Positions 24,859-34,355 of a stretch of DNA of 42,536 nucleotides are shown piece by piece. Source of the stretch: Eubacteriales bacterium (GTDB taxonomy: Bacteria > Bacillota > Clostridia > Oscillospirales > Oscillospiraceae). The stretch spans positions 1-42,536 of the forward strand of contig JAUMWJ010000016.1 in assembly GCA_030529655.1 (NCBI GenBank). The letters are read 5' to 3'. The notes under the pieces are model-generated. The model was not told the origin of the DNA, made no database searches, and saw only the letters and a program-made list of their open reading frames with translations. Made by a program: the position numbers and the translations under genes. Position 1 is the first letter of the stretch. Each line of letters starts with the position of its first letter.

Positions 24859-25572
24859 ATGACCCCTCATAATAATGCCCCTAAGGGCGCGTTTGCCAAA
24901 ACGGTGCTGATGCCCGGTGATCCGCTTCGTGCCAAATTTATTGCCGAAACCTTTTTGGAGAACCCGAAGCTTGTCAATAATGTGCGCGGCGTTCAGGGCT
25001 ATACCGGCACCTATAAGGGTGTGCCTGTCAGTGTAATGGCCAGCGGTATGGGTATGCCCTCGATCGGCATCTATTCCTATGAACTATACACACAATATGA
25101 TGTGGAAAACATTATTCGCGTGGGCAGCGCCGGCGCGATGCGAGCTGATATGGAGCTGGGCAGTGTGGTGGCCGGTATGGGTGCCTGCACCAACTCCCGT
25201 TATGCTGAGCAGTATGAGCTGGGCGGCACCTTTGCGCCGATCTGCGACTTTGATCTGCTGACGGCTGCTGTGGAAAGTGCCAAGGAGCTGGGTGTGAAGA
25301 TGCCGGTGGGCAATCTCTACTCCTCCGATACTTTCTATGATGCGGCAAATCGCAATACACGCTGGATCAAGATGGGTGTTATGGCTGTGGAAATGGAAGC
25401 GGCAGCGCTTTACTGTAATGCGGCCTATACCGGCAAGCGTGCATTGGCTATCTGCTCTATTTCCGATAATTTGGTTACGGGGATGGAGCTGTCTCCCGAA
25501 GATCGCCAGAATACCTTTACCAATATGATGAAAATTGCGTTGGAAATCGCCGTGAAGATGGAAAACAAGTGA
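24859..25572 (+). CDS. deoD: purine nucleoside phosphorylase, DeoD type
   Basis: This enzyme phosphorolyses purine (deoxy)nucleosides to base plus (deoxy)ribose-1-phosphate. It has 237 residues, the usual size for the hexameric DeoD class. Signatures are LMPGDPLRAKFIAE (phosphate-binding Gly20, Arg24), ASGMGMPSIGIYSYEL, RVGSAGAM, VEMEAAALY with the substrate glutamate, and SISDNLVTG with the catalytic aspartate. The AAAGGAG site is strong. With deoC and the BMP importer downstream it forms a purine deoxynucleoside salvage locus. Confidence 0.95.
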   Translation: MTPHNNAPKGAFAKTVLMPGDPLRAKFIAETFLENPKLVNNVRGVQGYTGTYKGVPVSVMASGMGMPSIGIYSYELYTQYDVENIIRVGSAGAMRADMELGSVVAGMGACTNSRYAEQYELGGTFAPICDFDLLTAAVESAKELGVKMPVGNLYSSDTFYDAANRNTRWIKMGVMAVEMEAAALYCNAAYTGKRALAICSISDNLVTGMELSPEDRQNTFTNMMKIALEIAVKMENK

Positions 25573-25576
25573 AAGC

Positions 25577-25616
25577 AAGCAGGTGTTTGTCCATAAGTAT
25601 GGATAAACACCTGCTT
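25577..25616 (+). terminator. terminator after deoD
   Basis: AAGCAGGTGTTT (25577-25588) pairs with AAACACCTGCTT (25605-25616), extended by CCAT/ATGG above a small internal asymmetry. The downstream T tract is interrupted (CTATTATTTT). Confidence 0.7.
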
Positions 25617-25649
25617 CTATTATTTTCCGGGAAAAATACCATAAAGTGC

Positions 25650-25678
25650 TTGCTATTGACGGCCGCTTTTGATATAAT
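25650..25678 (+). promoter_or_regulatory. promoter of the second BMP lipoprotein gene
   Basis: TTGCTA (25650-25655) and TATAAT (25673-25678) have a 17-bp spacer. A TTGACG at 25656 is too close to the -10 to serve. Confidence 0.7.
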
Positions 25679-25726
25679 TGTCTGCAAGAGGATTACCCTC
25701 AAATTTTAAAGAAAGGTATGAAGATC

Positions 25727-26842
25727 ATGAAAAAGTTTCTGGCTCTGATTCTGGCTCTGGTTATGGCACTGTCCCTGATGGCCTGCAATAACCAGAAAAC
25801 CCCCGCTAATGACAATACCAATCCCGATGCGATCGCTGACGAAATGACCAGCAAGGACGGCAAGTATGAAATTGCCTTCGTTACCGACGTTGGACAGTTG
25901 AAGGACAAGTCCTTTAACCAGGGTACTTACGACGGTGTGAAGCTGTTTGCTGCTGCCAATGAGAAGTCTTATAAGTACTATCAGCCCGCTAACGGTGCTG
26001 AGGCGACCGATGATGACCGCTATGAGGCGATGAAGGCCGCTGTGGAAAACGGCGCTAAGGTCGTCGTTTGCGCCGGCTTTATGCAGGGCAACGCTCTGGC
26101 AAAGGCCGCTGCTGAGTTCACCGATGTGATGTTCGTATTCATTGATGGTTGGTCTCTGGGTAAGGATAATGTGGCCGGTATCGTCTTCCATGAAGAGCAG
26201 TGCGGCTATCTGGCCGGTTATGCCGCTGTTATGGACGGCTACACCAAGCTGGGCTTCTGCGGCGGTGGCGGCGGCACCAACGATGCTTGCTGCCGTTATG
26301 GCTACGGCTATGTTCAGGGCGCTGAGGCCGCTGCGGCTGCCAAGGGCGTGAAGGTCGAAATGAACTACACCTGGCAGTATGGCGCCAGCTTCCAGCCCTC
26401 TGCTGAGCTGCAGGCACTGGCCTCCGGCTGGTATGAGAATGGCACCGAGGTCATCTTCTCCTGCGGCGGTTCCATCTTTGACTCCATCACTGCTGCTGCA
26501 TCCGCTAACGATGCCGCTGTGATCGGTGTTGACGTTGACCAGTCCTTCTCCTCCGAAACCGTTATCACCTCTGCTCTGAAGGGCATTGGCCAGGCCGCTC
26601 AGATGGCTCTGACTGCTGCTTATGATGGCACTTTCGTTGAGAAGTTCGGCGGCGCTAACTGCGCTAACCTGGGTGCTGCTGAGGGCGCTGTGGGTCTGCC
26701 CACCGCTACTTGGTCCCTGAAGAACTGGAGCGTGGATGATTACAACGCTATGTTCAAGCAGATCGTGGATGGCACCATTGCCATTGATGCTGACTTCAGC
26801 AAGCTGGCTTCCACCGAGCATGTGACTCTGAATGTCATCTAA
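25727..26842 (+). CDS. BMP-family substrate-binding lipoprotein, second importer
   Basis: This is a nucleoside-class binding lipoprotein of 371 residues. The start at 25727 is preferred, since AAAGG ends 10 nt upstream; the ATG at 25718 is only 1 nt from it. The signal peptide MKKFLALILALVMALSLMAC is nearly identical to that of the first importer's lipoprotein. The mature part has IAFVTDVGQLKDKSFNQGTY, KVVVCAGFMQGN, FCGGGGGTNDACCRYGYGY and GVDVDQSF, all BMP hallmarks. It has its own promoter and terminator, so it is probably expressed more strongly than the ATPase and permeases that follow. Confidence 0.92.
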   Translation: MKKFLALILALVMALSLMACNNQKTPANDNTNPDAIADEMTSKDGKYEIAFVTDVGQLKDKSFNQGTYDGVKLFAAANEKSYKYYQPANGAEATDDDRYEAMKAAVENGAKVVVCAGFMQGNALAKAAAEFTDVMFVFIDGWSLGKDNVAGIVFHEEQCGYLAGYAAVMDGYTKLGFCGGGGGTNDACCRYGYGYVQGAEAAAAAKGVKVEMNYTWQYGASFQPSAELQALASGWYENGTEVIFSCGGSIFDSITAAASANDAAVIGVDVDQSFSSETVITSALKGIGQAAQMALTAAYDGTFVEKFGGANCANLGAAEGAVGLPTATWSLKNWSVDDYNAMFKQIVDGTIAIDADFSKLASTEHVTLNVI

Positions 26843-26858
26843 TGCAAAGACATTAAAT

Positions 26859-26882
26859 AAAAGAGAGCTTCGGCTCTCTTTT
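26859..26882 (+). terminator. terminator with C(UUCG)G tetraloop
   Basis: AAAAGAGAGC (26859-26868) and GCTCTCTTTT (26873-26882) enclose TTCG, a very stable tetraloop, followed by ATTTTTT. Confidence 0.92.
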
Positions 26883-26930
26883 ATTTTTTACAAAATTTTG
26901 CTCAGATAGACAAGAAAATTTGTGTATAAC

Positions 26931-26959
26931 TTGCATTTTGAAATAATATCAGATATAAT
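26931..26959 (+). promoter_or_regulatory. promoter of the second importer ATPase/permease operon
   Basis: TTGCAT (26931-26936) and TATAAT (26954-26959) are 17 bp apart. Confidence 0.72.
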
Positions 26960-27009
26960 TATAACGTGATAAACCCTCGGACAAGAAACGAGAGAAAGTA
27001 GGTGACGGC

Positions 27010-28557
27010 ATGGAGAATACGATCCCGTATGTGATTGAAATGAATCACATCACCAAAGAATTCCCCGGCATTAAGGCCAATGACGACATCACCCTGCAGC
27101 TTCGCAAGGGCGAGATTCATGCGCTATTGGGGGAAAACGGCGCAGGAAAGTCCACATTGATGTCTGTCTTATTTGGCTTATATCAGCCGGAAGAGGGCGA
27201 GATCCGCAAGAACGGACAGGTAGTCACGATTAACGACCCTAACGATGCTACGGCACTGGGAATCGGAATGGTGCATCAGCATTTTAAGTTGGTGGATGTA
27301 TTTTCTGTATTGGATAATATTATTTTAGGCGCAGAAACCACCAAATGCGGCTTTATCCAGAAGAAGGAAGCCCGTCAAAAGGTGCTTGACCTGTCTGACC
27401 GCTATGGTTTGAAAGTGGACGTTGATGCCAAGATTGAGGACATTACCGTTGGTATGCAGCAGCGTGTAGAGATCCTGAAAATGCTCTACCGCGACAACGA
27501 GATCCTGATTTTTGACGAACCCACTGCCGTGCTGACACCGCAGGAGATTGATGAGCTGATGCTCGTTATGAAGAACCTTTCAAAAGAGGGGAAGTCGATT
27601 CTTTTCATTTCCCACAAGCTCAACGAAATCATGGCGGTGGCAGATCGTGTTACCGTTTTGCGTAAGGGAAAATATATAGGAACGGTGAATACCTGTGACA
27701 CCAACAAACAGGAGCTGTCCAACATGATGGTGGGTCGCCCTGTGCAGCTGGAGGTCGAAAAGGATCAGGCGAAGCCGGAAGATACGGTTTTGTGTGTGCG
27801 GGACTTGTGCGTACCTTCCCACTTACATAAGAAGAACGCCGTGAATCATGTCAGTTTCGATGTACGCAAGGGCGAAATCGTTTGCATTGCCGGTATTGAC
27901 GGCAACGGTCAGACAGAGCTGATTCACGGACTGACCGGACTTGATAAGGTGAGTGGCGGTACAATTACATTGTGCGGTAAGGATATTTCTCACGCGACTG
28001 TGAAACATCGCGGCGAAAATATGAGCCATATACCGGAGGATCGCCATAAACACGGCTTGATCCTGGACTTTACGCTGGAGCAGAACATGGTGCTGCAGCG
28101 CTATCAGGAGCCGCAATTCCAAAAAAGCGGATTCATTCGCTTTGATGCCGTGCGTGAATATACGGAGAAGCTGATTGACCAGTTCGATGTCCGCAGCGGA
28201 CAGGGCCCCGTGACGGTGGCGCGCAGTATGTCCGGCGGTAATCAGCAAAAGGCAATCATCGCCCGTGAAGTAGATCGTGACAAGCCGCTGATCGTGGCGG
28301 TGCAGCCCACTCGCGGTTTGGATGTGGGTGCGATTGAGAATATCCACAGCCGACTGGTGGCGGAGCGCGATGCCGGTAAGGCGGTACTGCTGGTATCGTT
28401 GGAGCTGGACGAGGTCATGAGTTTGAGTGACCGTATCCTGGTCATTTATGAGGGCGAGATCGTGGGTGAATTTAACCCCAAAGAGATCAGCGTGCAGGAA
28501 TTGGGCCTGTATATGGCCGGTGCCAAGCGCATGGATAGGGGAGATGAAAAGGAATGA
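27010..28557 (+). CDS. second BMP-type ABC importer, double ATPase subunit
   Basis: This is a cytoplasmic ATPase of 515 residues with two nucleotide-binding halves. The first half has GENGAGKST, ITVGMQQRVEILKML and LIFDEPTAVL. The second has degenerate GIDGNGQTE, MSGGNQQKAI and VAVQPTRGLDVG. It is similar in plan to the ATPase of the first importer but clearly diverged. The upstream site around AGGTGA is weak. The next gene overlaps by ATGA. By family and by proximity to deoC-deoD, nucleosides are the probable cargo. Confidence 0.9.
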   Translation: MENTIPYVIEMNHITKEFPGIKANDDITLQLRKGEIHALLGENGAGKSTLMSVLFGLYQPEEGEIRKNGQVVTINDPNDATALGIGMVHQHFKLVDVFSVLDNIILGAETTKCGFIQKKEARQKVLDLSDRYGLKVDVDAKIEDITVGMQQRVEILKMLYRDNEILIFDEPTAVLTPQEIDELMLVMKNLSKEGKSILFISHKLNEIMAVADRVTVLRKGKYIGTVNTCDTNKQELSNMMVGRPVQLEVEKDQAKPEDTVLCVRDLCVPSHLHKKNAVNHVSFDVRKGEIVCIAGIDGNGQTELIHGLTGLDKVSGGTITLCGKDISHATVKHRGENMSHIPEDRHKHGLILDFTLEQNMVLQRYQEPQFQKSGFIRFDAVREYTEKLIDQFDVRSGQGPVTVARSMSGGNQQKAIIAREVDRDKPLIVAVQPTRGLDVGAIENIHSRLVAERDAGKAVLLVSLELDEVMSLSDRILVIYEGEIVGEFNPKEISVQELGLYMAGAKRMDRGDEKE

Positions 28558-29816
28558 AAGAGAAGCTATCTGCATTGTATGAACAGGACGGAACGAAAAA
28601 AGTCCTTTCCTCATTGATTTCTATTGTGATTGGTCTTCTGGTGGGCGGCATTGTGGTGTTCATTGTGGGCCTGATTATCCCGAAAATTTCCTTGTCCGGT
28701 GCATGGGACGGCGTGCGTATCATTTTTGCCGGCATTTTCAGTACCGGACGCAATACGACCGGAATGCTGACATGGGGCTTTAACGCCACCAACTGGGGCA
28801 ATATGCTCTTCCGCGCAACACCGCTGATCATGACGGGTCTTTCCGTTGCCGTCGCGTTCAAAACCGGTCTTTTTAACATCGGCGCACCAGGTCAGTACCT
28901 GATGGGTACCATGGTCACGCTGATGATCGCGCTGGGGATTCCCTCCACATCTGTCCCGGCAGGGATCATCTGGATCCTGGCATTGCTGGGCGGTATGCTG
29001 GCAGGTGCCATTTGGGGTTCGATCCCGGGTCTTGTCAAGGCGTTTTTGAACATCAACGAAGTGCTGGCGTGCATCATGACAAACTGGATCGCCGCCAATA
29101 TCGTCACATGGATGTTCGACATCAGCAACTTTAAAAATGTGGTGGAGAACACCAAGTCCGGCTATATCTATAAGACCACCTTTAATGGCGTGGCTACGCC
29201 GAAGCTGGGATTGGATAAAATTTTCCCCGGCTCTCAGGTCAACGGCGGAATTCTGATTGCCATTGTGTTGGCCGTTGCCATGTATATCCTCATCAATAAG
29301 ACCACATTGGGTTACGAACTGCGAGCCTGCGGCGCTAATCGCCACGGTGCGCGCTATGCGGGTATTCGCGATAAGCGCAATATTGTGCTGTCGATGGCTA
29401 TTGCCGGTGCATTGGCCGCAACCGGCGCATCCCTGTATTGCCTTTCCGGTAATACGGAGTTCTTCTGGTCCACCTACCAGTCTTTGCCTGCCATCGGCTT
29501 TAACGGGATCCCCGTAGCATTGCTGGCACTGAACAATCCCATTGGTGTCGTCTTTTCCGCCATCTTTATGGCCATGCTTGACATCGTGGGTATGCAGCTG
29601 ACAAATCTGACCGCCTATAATGAGTACATTACCGATGTGATTATCGCGGTTATCGTGTATCTGTCTGCGTTCTCCCTGGTGATTCGTCTGTGGCTGACAG
29701 GACGGAAGAACAAGAAGTCAAAAGAAAATACGGCTGCGATTCCGACACAGGTAAAAATAACAGATCAATCGCCGGATGCAGTTCCTGAAACAGAGGAAGG
29801 AGGCGAGGAAGCATGA
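28554..29816 (+). CDS. second BMP-type ABC importer, permease A
   Basis: This is a membrane permease of 420 residues (NupP-like), longer than its counterpart in the first importer. It has multiple hydrophobic segments, with KTGLFNIGAPGQYLMG, LNINEVLACIMTNWIA and LRACGANRHGARYAGI as the family signatures. The C-terminal 35 residues are a polar, charged tail. It overlaps the ATPase by 4 bp and the next permease by 4 bp (ATGA both times). Confidence 0.9.
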   Translation: MKEKLSALYEQDGTKKVLSSLISIVIGLLVGGIVVFIVGLIIPKISLSGAWDGVRIIFAGIFSTGRNTTGMLTWGFNATNWGNMLFRATPLIMTGLSVAVAFKTGLFNIGAPGQYLMGTMVTLMIALGIPSTSVPAGIIWILALLGGMLAGAIWGSIPGLVKAFLNINEVLACIMTNWIAANIVTWMFDISNFKNVVENTKSGYIYKTTFNGVATPKLGLDKIFPGSQVNGGILIAIVLAVAMYILINKTTLGYELRACGANRHGARYAGIRDKRNIVLSMAIAGALAATGASLYCLSGNTEFFWSTYQSLPAIGFNGIPVALLALNNPIGVVFSAIFMAMLDIVGMQLTNLTAYNEYITDVIIAVIVYLSAFSLVIRLWLTGRKNKKSKENTAAIPTQVKITDQSPDAVPETEEGGEEA

Positions 29817-30844
29817 CATTTCTGATTCAACAGACCTTGATTTATGCCATTCCGCTGATGATTGTGGCGCTGGCTGGCGTGTTTGCCGAGCGCAGTGGTA
29901 TCATTAACCTCGCCCTCGAGGGTATCATGATCTTCGGCGCATTTGTGGGCGTACTGTTTGTGCGTATTATGCAGGGCAACGCCGGTATTCTGGCAGCCAA
30001 GGCGGCCGGTGATTGGATCACGATGCAGGGCTTTGAACTGCTGGCAATGTTGGTGGCAGGTGTCATGGGCGCGATCTTCTCGCTGCTGCTGTCCTTTGCC
30101 TCCATTAACCTGCGTGCCGATCAGACCATCGGCGGTACGGCATTGAACATGATGGCGCCGGCTCTGGTGCTGTTCCTGGTCCGTATCATTGCCAATCAGA
30201 ACACCCTGCAGATGGCAACGGGCGACTCCGCCAGTTGGTTTATGATCAAGAAATCCACGCTGGGCATTGATAAGAATACAGATCTGGGTTTCATTGGCGA
30301 AACATTTTTAAATAAGACCTATATTGCGACCTACATTTGTATTCTCCTGTTTGTGGTACTTTCAATTATTCTGTATAAGACGAAGTTCGGTCTGCGCCTT
30401 CGTGCCTGCGGTGAAAATCCGCAAGCTGCCGACTCGCTGGGCATCAATGTTCACAAAATGCGCTATGTCGGCACGACGATTTCCGGTTTTCTCGCCGGTA
30501 TGGGCGGTTTCGTCTACTCGCTGACCACAGCCAACTGCACCGCTAACGGTGATGTGGCAGGTTTCGGCTTCCTGGCACTGGCCGTCATGATCTTCGGTAA
30601 CTGGAAACCGCTGAATATTGCCGGTGCCTCGCTGCTGTTCGGCTTGTTTAAGTGCATCGCTGCCGCGTATTCGTCTATCGACATCAATGGCGATGGCGTT
30701 TACTGGCTGGCGGAAATCGGCATCAGTTCCCACCTGTACCGTATGCTGCCCTATCTGATTACCCTTCTTGTGCTGGCATTTACCTCCAAAAAATCCCGTG
30801 CACCTAAGGCGGAGGGTATTCCCTACGACAAGGGACAGCGCTGA
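29813..30844 (+). CDS. second BMP-type ABC importer, permease B
   Basis: This is a membrane permease of 343 residues (NupQ-like). It contains ERSGIINLALEGIMIFGAF, NLRADQTIGGTALNMMAP, and the ACGENPQAADSLGIN loop, and ends in the typical KAEGIPYDKGQR tail. The first importer's permease ends similarly (GKPYRREQR). It is translationally coupled to permease A and followed by a strong terminator. Confidence 0.91.
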   Translation: MTFLIQQTLIYAIPLMIVALAGVFAERSGIINLALEGIMIFGAFVGVLFVRIMQGNAGILAAKAAGDWITMQGFELLAMLVAGVMGAIFSLLLSFASINLRADQTIGGTALNMMAPALVLFLVRIIANQNTLQMATGDSASWFMIKKSTLGIDKNTDLGFIGETFLNKTYIATYICILLFVVLSIILYKTKFGLRLRACGENPQAADSLGINVHKMRYVGTTISGFLAGMGGFVYSLTTANCTANGDVAGFGFLALAVMIFGNWKPLNIAGASLLFGLFKCIAAAYSSIDINGDGVYWLAEIGISSHLYRMLPYLITLLVLAFTSKKSRAPKAEGIPYDKGQR

Positions 30845-30852
30845 AATGAATC

Positions 30853-30884
30853 AAAAAACGCACCGCTTTGGCGGTGCGTTTTTT
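30853..30884. terminator. terminator shared by the importer and the YlbJ-like gene
   Basis: A 14-bp perfect stem (30853-30866 with 30871-30884) around TTTG, with A6/T6 ends, works in both directions between convergent genes. Confidence 0.93.
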
Positions 30885-31779
30885 ATGGCAGAAAATAGCT
30901 GACGGGCCACGCCAACACCATGGAAATGACCGCTTGCAATACCTTGCCGATCACATAACGCTTGATGGAAAGACCGCTTTCCTGCAACACCGCCGCTGTT
31001 TGACAATGTACGGATAGGCCACCCCATCCCAAAAGTCCGGCAGACCAAATAAAACCGCTTCTATCGCACCCTAAACGCAAAATGCCGTTGGTCAGTTCAA
31101 TGATTCCCAGAATGGCGCCGTGCTGTATGCCGGTAAGTCGTGAAATGAGCCGCAGAATGACCAGAAAGAACGCCACGAACGCGCAGATGTTGACCATGCT
31201 CATGGCGCCGCTCCGCATGGCGCTGATAAAGGCATCTGTCCACTGGGGCAATTTTGTTTTTGGAGCCGGTTTAACATCAGGTGTCTTAGAATGAAAGAGT
31301 ACGCCCACGATGATTGCCGCACCTACATGAATGAGATACAGCCAAGCCCCCACCCTTACGCTGCCGAAACAGCCCAGACCTGCAATGCCAAGAATAAACG
31401 ACGGGCCGGCATTGTTGCAAAAGGTCAACAGACGCTCACACTCCTCACGGGAACATTGACCGCTGAGATAAAGCTCGCCTACGGTACGGCCGCCCACCGG
31501 ATAGCCACCGATGATTCCCAAAAGAAATGCCGTACCGCCTGCGCCCGACACGCCGAACAGAAGTCGGGTGAAGGGTGCAAGTGTCTGCCCTAACACAGCG
31601 GCACAGCCCAGATCAATAAACAGGGAGGATAGCACGAAAAAGGGGAACAAAGCCGGAACAACCGATTGGGCGCAAAGCACCAGCGCATCACGCACTGCCT
31701 GCGCTGTGTGTGCAGAGCAGATCAGCAACAGTACCATGATGCTCAGCATTCCGATTGTCAAAGATAAACGCCGTTTCAT
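30883..31779 (-). CDS. YlbJ-like Gate (nucleoside recognition) membrane protein
   Basis: This is an integral membrane protein of 298 residues with about eight hydrophobic segments. SVVPALFPFFVLSSL, GIIGGYPVGGR and LTFCNNAGPSFI are the hallmarks of the Gate/nucleoside-recognition family to which sporulation protein YlbJ belongs. It is shorter than typical YlbJ (about 400). It is divergent from yqfC-yqfD, which are sporulation genes, so a mother-cell role is plausible. An AGGTGA lies before the ATG. A CATAGAGT on the minus strand (31798-31805) loosely recalls a sigma-E -10, without a clear -35. Confidence 0.72.
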   Translation of the reverse strand: MKRRLSLTIGMLSIMVLLLICSAHTAQAVRDALVLCAQSVVPALFPFFVLSSLFIDLGCAAVLGQTLAPFTRLLFGVSGAGGTAFLLGIIGGYPVGGRTVGELYLSGQCSREECERLLTFCNNAGPSFILGIAGLGCFGSVRVGAWLYLIHVGAAIIVGVLFHSKTPDVKPAPKTKLPQWTDAFISAMRSGAMSMVNICAFVAFFLVILRLISRLTGIQHGAILGIIELTNGILRLGCDRSGFIWSAGLLGWGGLSVHCQTAAVLQESGLSIKRYVIGKVLQAVISMVLAWPVSYFLP

Positions 31780-31875
31780 TGCCGATCACCTCGTCCCACT
31801 CTATGAACAAAGCAGCGCATTTCATGCAAGTTTTTCTGTTTTGCGGCATAGCTTTAAGGGAAAGGCGGTGAAGCA

Positions 31876-32166
31876 ATGGGGCGAATGGAAAAACGCAAGC
31901 TGGCGCAGGCAGGTCAGGCGGCTATGGAAAAACTGGATCTGCCCGGCGAGATTGCAGTCGGTGTGCCGCGAGTGGAATTGGTGGGCAACCGGGAGTTCTA
32001 CATGGATCGCCATAAGGGTGTGCTGTCTTACAGCACGGAGTTGGTGGAGATCGGCGGTGGCAGTATGGCGGTGCGCCTGATCGGACACGACTTGCAGTTG
32101 CTTGCCATGACAGATGATGAGCTGCGTATTACAGGGCGAATCGAAAGGGTGGAGTTGGTAGGATAA
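31876..32166 (+). CDS. yqfC: sporulation protein YqfC
   Basis: This is a small 96-residue protein of the YabP/YqfC family, linked to sporulation in Firmicutes. The middle has the family's PRVELVGNREFYMDRHKGVL and the C-terminal LLAMTDDELRITGRIE. It is followed after 1 bp by yqfD, as in other spore-formers. The start has AAGGCGGTG upstream; an ATG at 31885 is possible. Molecular function is not known. Confidence 0.85.
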   Translation: MGRMEKRKLAQAGQAAMEKLDLPGEIAVGVPRVELVGNREFYMDRHKGVLSYSTELVEIGGGSMAVRLIGHDLQLLAMTDDELRITGRIERVELVG

Positions 32167-32167
32167 T

Positions 32168-33367
32168 ATGTATCGGTCACTGTTTCATTTTTTGCAGGGC
32201 AGCGTGCTTTTGCGTATAGAAAGTCCCAGTCCGGAGCGGGTGCTGAATTTGTGCGGCGTACACGGCATCACCTTCTGGAGCTTACGATGGTTGGATGAAA
32301 CCACATTTACGCTGCGTACCACACGCCGTGATGTTCACCGCTTGAAACAGGCGGTCAGATCGGTAGCCTGTACAATTTCCGTGGAACGCGAGCGTGGCGC
32401 ACCGGCCTTTCTGCGCCGTTTTCGCAAGCGTTATGTATTGCTGACGGGTGTTATCGTGTTTGGTGTTCTGCTGCTCTGCGGACATATTTTTATTTGGGAT
32501 TTTGAGGTACAGGGCAATGAAACCATTCCCACAGAAACCATATTGCGCGCTTTGGAGGACTACGGCGTGGGTGTGGGAACGTTGAGCTTGTCCATCGACC
32601 AAGAGGATCTGCGAAATCATGTGCTGCTGGAGCTGCATGATGTGTCGTGGATGGCGGTGAATGTCCGTGGCTGTACGGCGCACGTTCAGGTAGTGGAGCG
32701 ACATCGTCCGCCTCCGATCGTATGCGATGCGGAACGCTCCAATGTGGTGGCGCGCTGCGCCGGCCTTGTGACGCGAGTGGAGGCGTTAGGCGGTCGCGCC
32801 CAGGTAATGGTGGGCACGACAGTCACGCAGGGGCAGTTGCTTATTTCCGGTGTTGCGGACTTTGATGCAATGGGTGTGCGCTTAAGCCACGGTATGGGCA
32901 AGGTCTGGGCGCGCACATGGCACGAATTGTCGGTGTCTGTGCCGCTGCAAATCACAGAAAAGGAGAACGAAAGGAAAAAAGTGACCTATGTGGCCCTTGA
33001 TTTGGGGAAACAACGCATAAAAATCTGCGGAAAGGGTAGCATTACAGGCGATGAATGTGATAAAATAATACGATACAAACCGTGGACATTGCCCGGGGGC
33101 TATCGCCTGCCTGTCACCTTGGTGACGGAAACGGTCACGCAATATGATACCGCTGCCTACAAGCGCTCTGTGGATGAAGCACAGCAGGAGGGCGAAGCGG
33201 AGCTGCTGCAGGCCTTAGAGGAAATGCTGGCAGAGGATGCCGCGGTGGAGCAAACAAAATTTTCCGTATTGCCACAGGGCGATCGGCTTCAGGTTTTACT
33301 CAGCGCAGAGTGCTTGGAACAAATCGGTGAAATCGCGCCGATTGAGGTGGAAGAACAAGGGAATTAG
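32168..33367 (+). CDS. yqfD: sporulation protein YqfD
   Basis: This is a membrane protein of 399 residues. A soluble N-terminal domain precedes one transmembrane helix (about 91-110, VLLTGVIVFGVLLLCG), then an extracytoplasmic region starting WDFEVQGNETIPTETIL, which resembles a FtsQ/POTRA-like fold. YqfD is required for efficient sporulation in Bacillus. It directly follows yqfC and precedes phoH, the conserved Firmicute order. Confidence 0.87.
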   Translation: MYRSLFHFLQGSVLLRIESPSPERVLNLCGVHGITFWSLRWLDETTFTLRTTRRDVHRLKQAVRSVACTISVERERGAPAFLRRFRKRYVLLTGVIVFGVLLLCGHIFIWDFEVQGNETIPTETILRALEDYGVGVGTLSLSIDQEDLRNHVLLELHDVSWMAVNVRGCTAHVQVVERHRPPPIVCDAERSNVVARCAGLVTRVEALGGRAQVMVGTTVTQGQLLISGVADFDAMGVRLSHGMGKVWARTWHELSVSVPLQITEKENERKKVTYVALDLGKQRIKICGKGSITGDECDKIIRYKPWTLPGGYRLPVTLVTETVTQYDTAAYKRSVDEAQQEGEAELLQALEEMLAEDAAVEQTKFSVLPQGDRLQVLLSAECLEQIGEIAPIEVEEQGN

Positions 33368-33386
33368 CACAAAGGAGGGAGCGCAG

Positions 33387-34355
33387 TTGGAACAGCGTAT
33401 CGGCATTGAACGAATGGAGGAGGCCATCAATCTTTTCGGCTCTTTCGATGAAAATATCCGCCTGCTGGAATCGGAATTGCAGGTGGTCATCACCAACCGT
33501 GAAGGCGAGATCTGCATTTCCGGGGAGGCGGAGAATGTGATGCTGGGCACCAAGGCAGTGCAGGCATTGCTGACGCTTTCTGCCAAAGGTGAGAGTATCA
33601 ACGCCCAGCATGTGCGCTATGTGATCGGTTTGTGCCGCACCGGTCAGTCCGAACGCATTGCCGAACTGACTCAGGATGTGATCTGCATTACTTCCAAGGG
33701 GCGTCCCGTCAAGCCGAAAACCATCGGACAAAAGCAGTATGTAGATTCCATTTTGAATCAGACAGTTACCATCGGCGTAGGCCCTGCCGGTACGGGAAAG
33801 ACCTATCTGGCGGTGGCGGCAGCGGTGGCGGCGTTCCGTGATAAGCAGATCAATCGCATTATTTTGACCCGTCCGGCGGTAGAAGCCGGTGAGCGTCTGG
33901 GCTTTTTGCCCGGTGATCTGCAAAGCAAAGTGGATCCGTATCTGCGTCCGCTGTACGATGCCCTTTTCGATATGCTGGGCGCGGAAACCTATCAGAAATA
34001 TCTGGAACGGGGCAATATTGAGGTGGCGCCGCTTGCCTATATGCGCGGCAGAACGCTGGACGACAGCTTTATCATCTTGGACGAGGCACAGAACACCAGC
34101 CGTGAACAGATGAAAATGTTTCTCACCCGTATGGGCTTTGGCTCCAAGGTGGTCATCACCGGCGATATTACCCAAATCGACCTGCCCGGTGATAAGCCCA
34201 GCGGATTGAAAGAGGCCATGAAGGTCCTCAAGAATGTAGAGGGCGTGGGCATCTGCCAACTGACACAGGAGGATGTGGTGCGCCATGTGATGGTGCAGCG
34301 TATTATTGAGGCCTATGCCAAGTACGAGGAACATCGGGGAGGGAACAGAAAATGA
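33387..34355 (+). CDS. phoH: PhoH-family ATPase
   Basis: This is a cytoplasmic P-loop ATPase of 322 residues, probably RNA-linked through its conserved neighbour ybeY. The start is a TTG at 33387: AAAGGAGG at 33371-33378 lies 8 nt upstream, and the MEQRIGIERMEEAINLFG N-terminus fits the family. Walker A is GPAGTGKTY and Walker B is FIILDEAQNTSREQMK, followed by VVITGDITQIDLP. It overlaps ybeY by ATGA. Confidence 0.93.
   Translation: MEQRIGIERMEEAINLFGSFDENIRLLESELQVVITNREGEICISGEAENVMLGTKAVQALLTLSAKGESINAQHVRYVIGLCRTGQSERIAELTQDVICITSKGRPVKPKTIGQKQYVDSILNQTVTIGVGPAGTGKTYLAVAAAVAAFRDKQINRIILTRPAVEAGERLGFLPGDLQSKVDPYLRPLYDALFDMLGAETYQKYLERGNIEVAPLAYMRGRTLDDSFIILDEAQNTSREQMKMFLTRMGFGSKVVITGDITQIDLPGDKPSGLKEAMKVLKNVEGVGICQLTQEDVVRHVMVQRIIEAYAKYEEHRGGNRK

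Noticed and set aside
31780-31875. Sigma-E promoters for the YlbJ-like gene and yqfC
   Set aside because: CATAGAGT on the minus strand and CATAGCTT on the plus strand resemble sigma-E -10 elements, but no convincing -35 was found for either.
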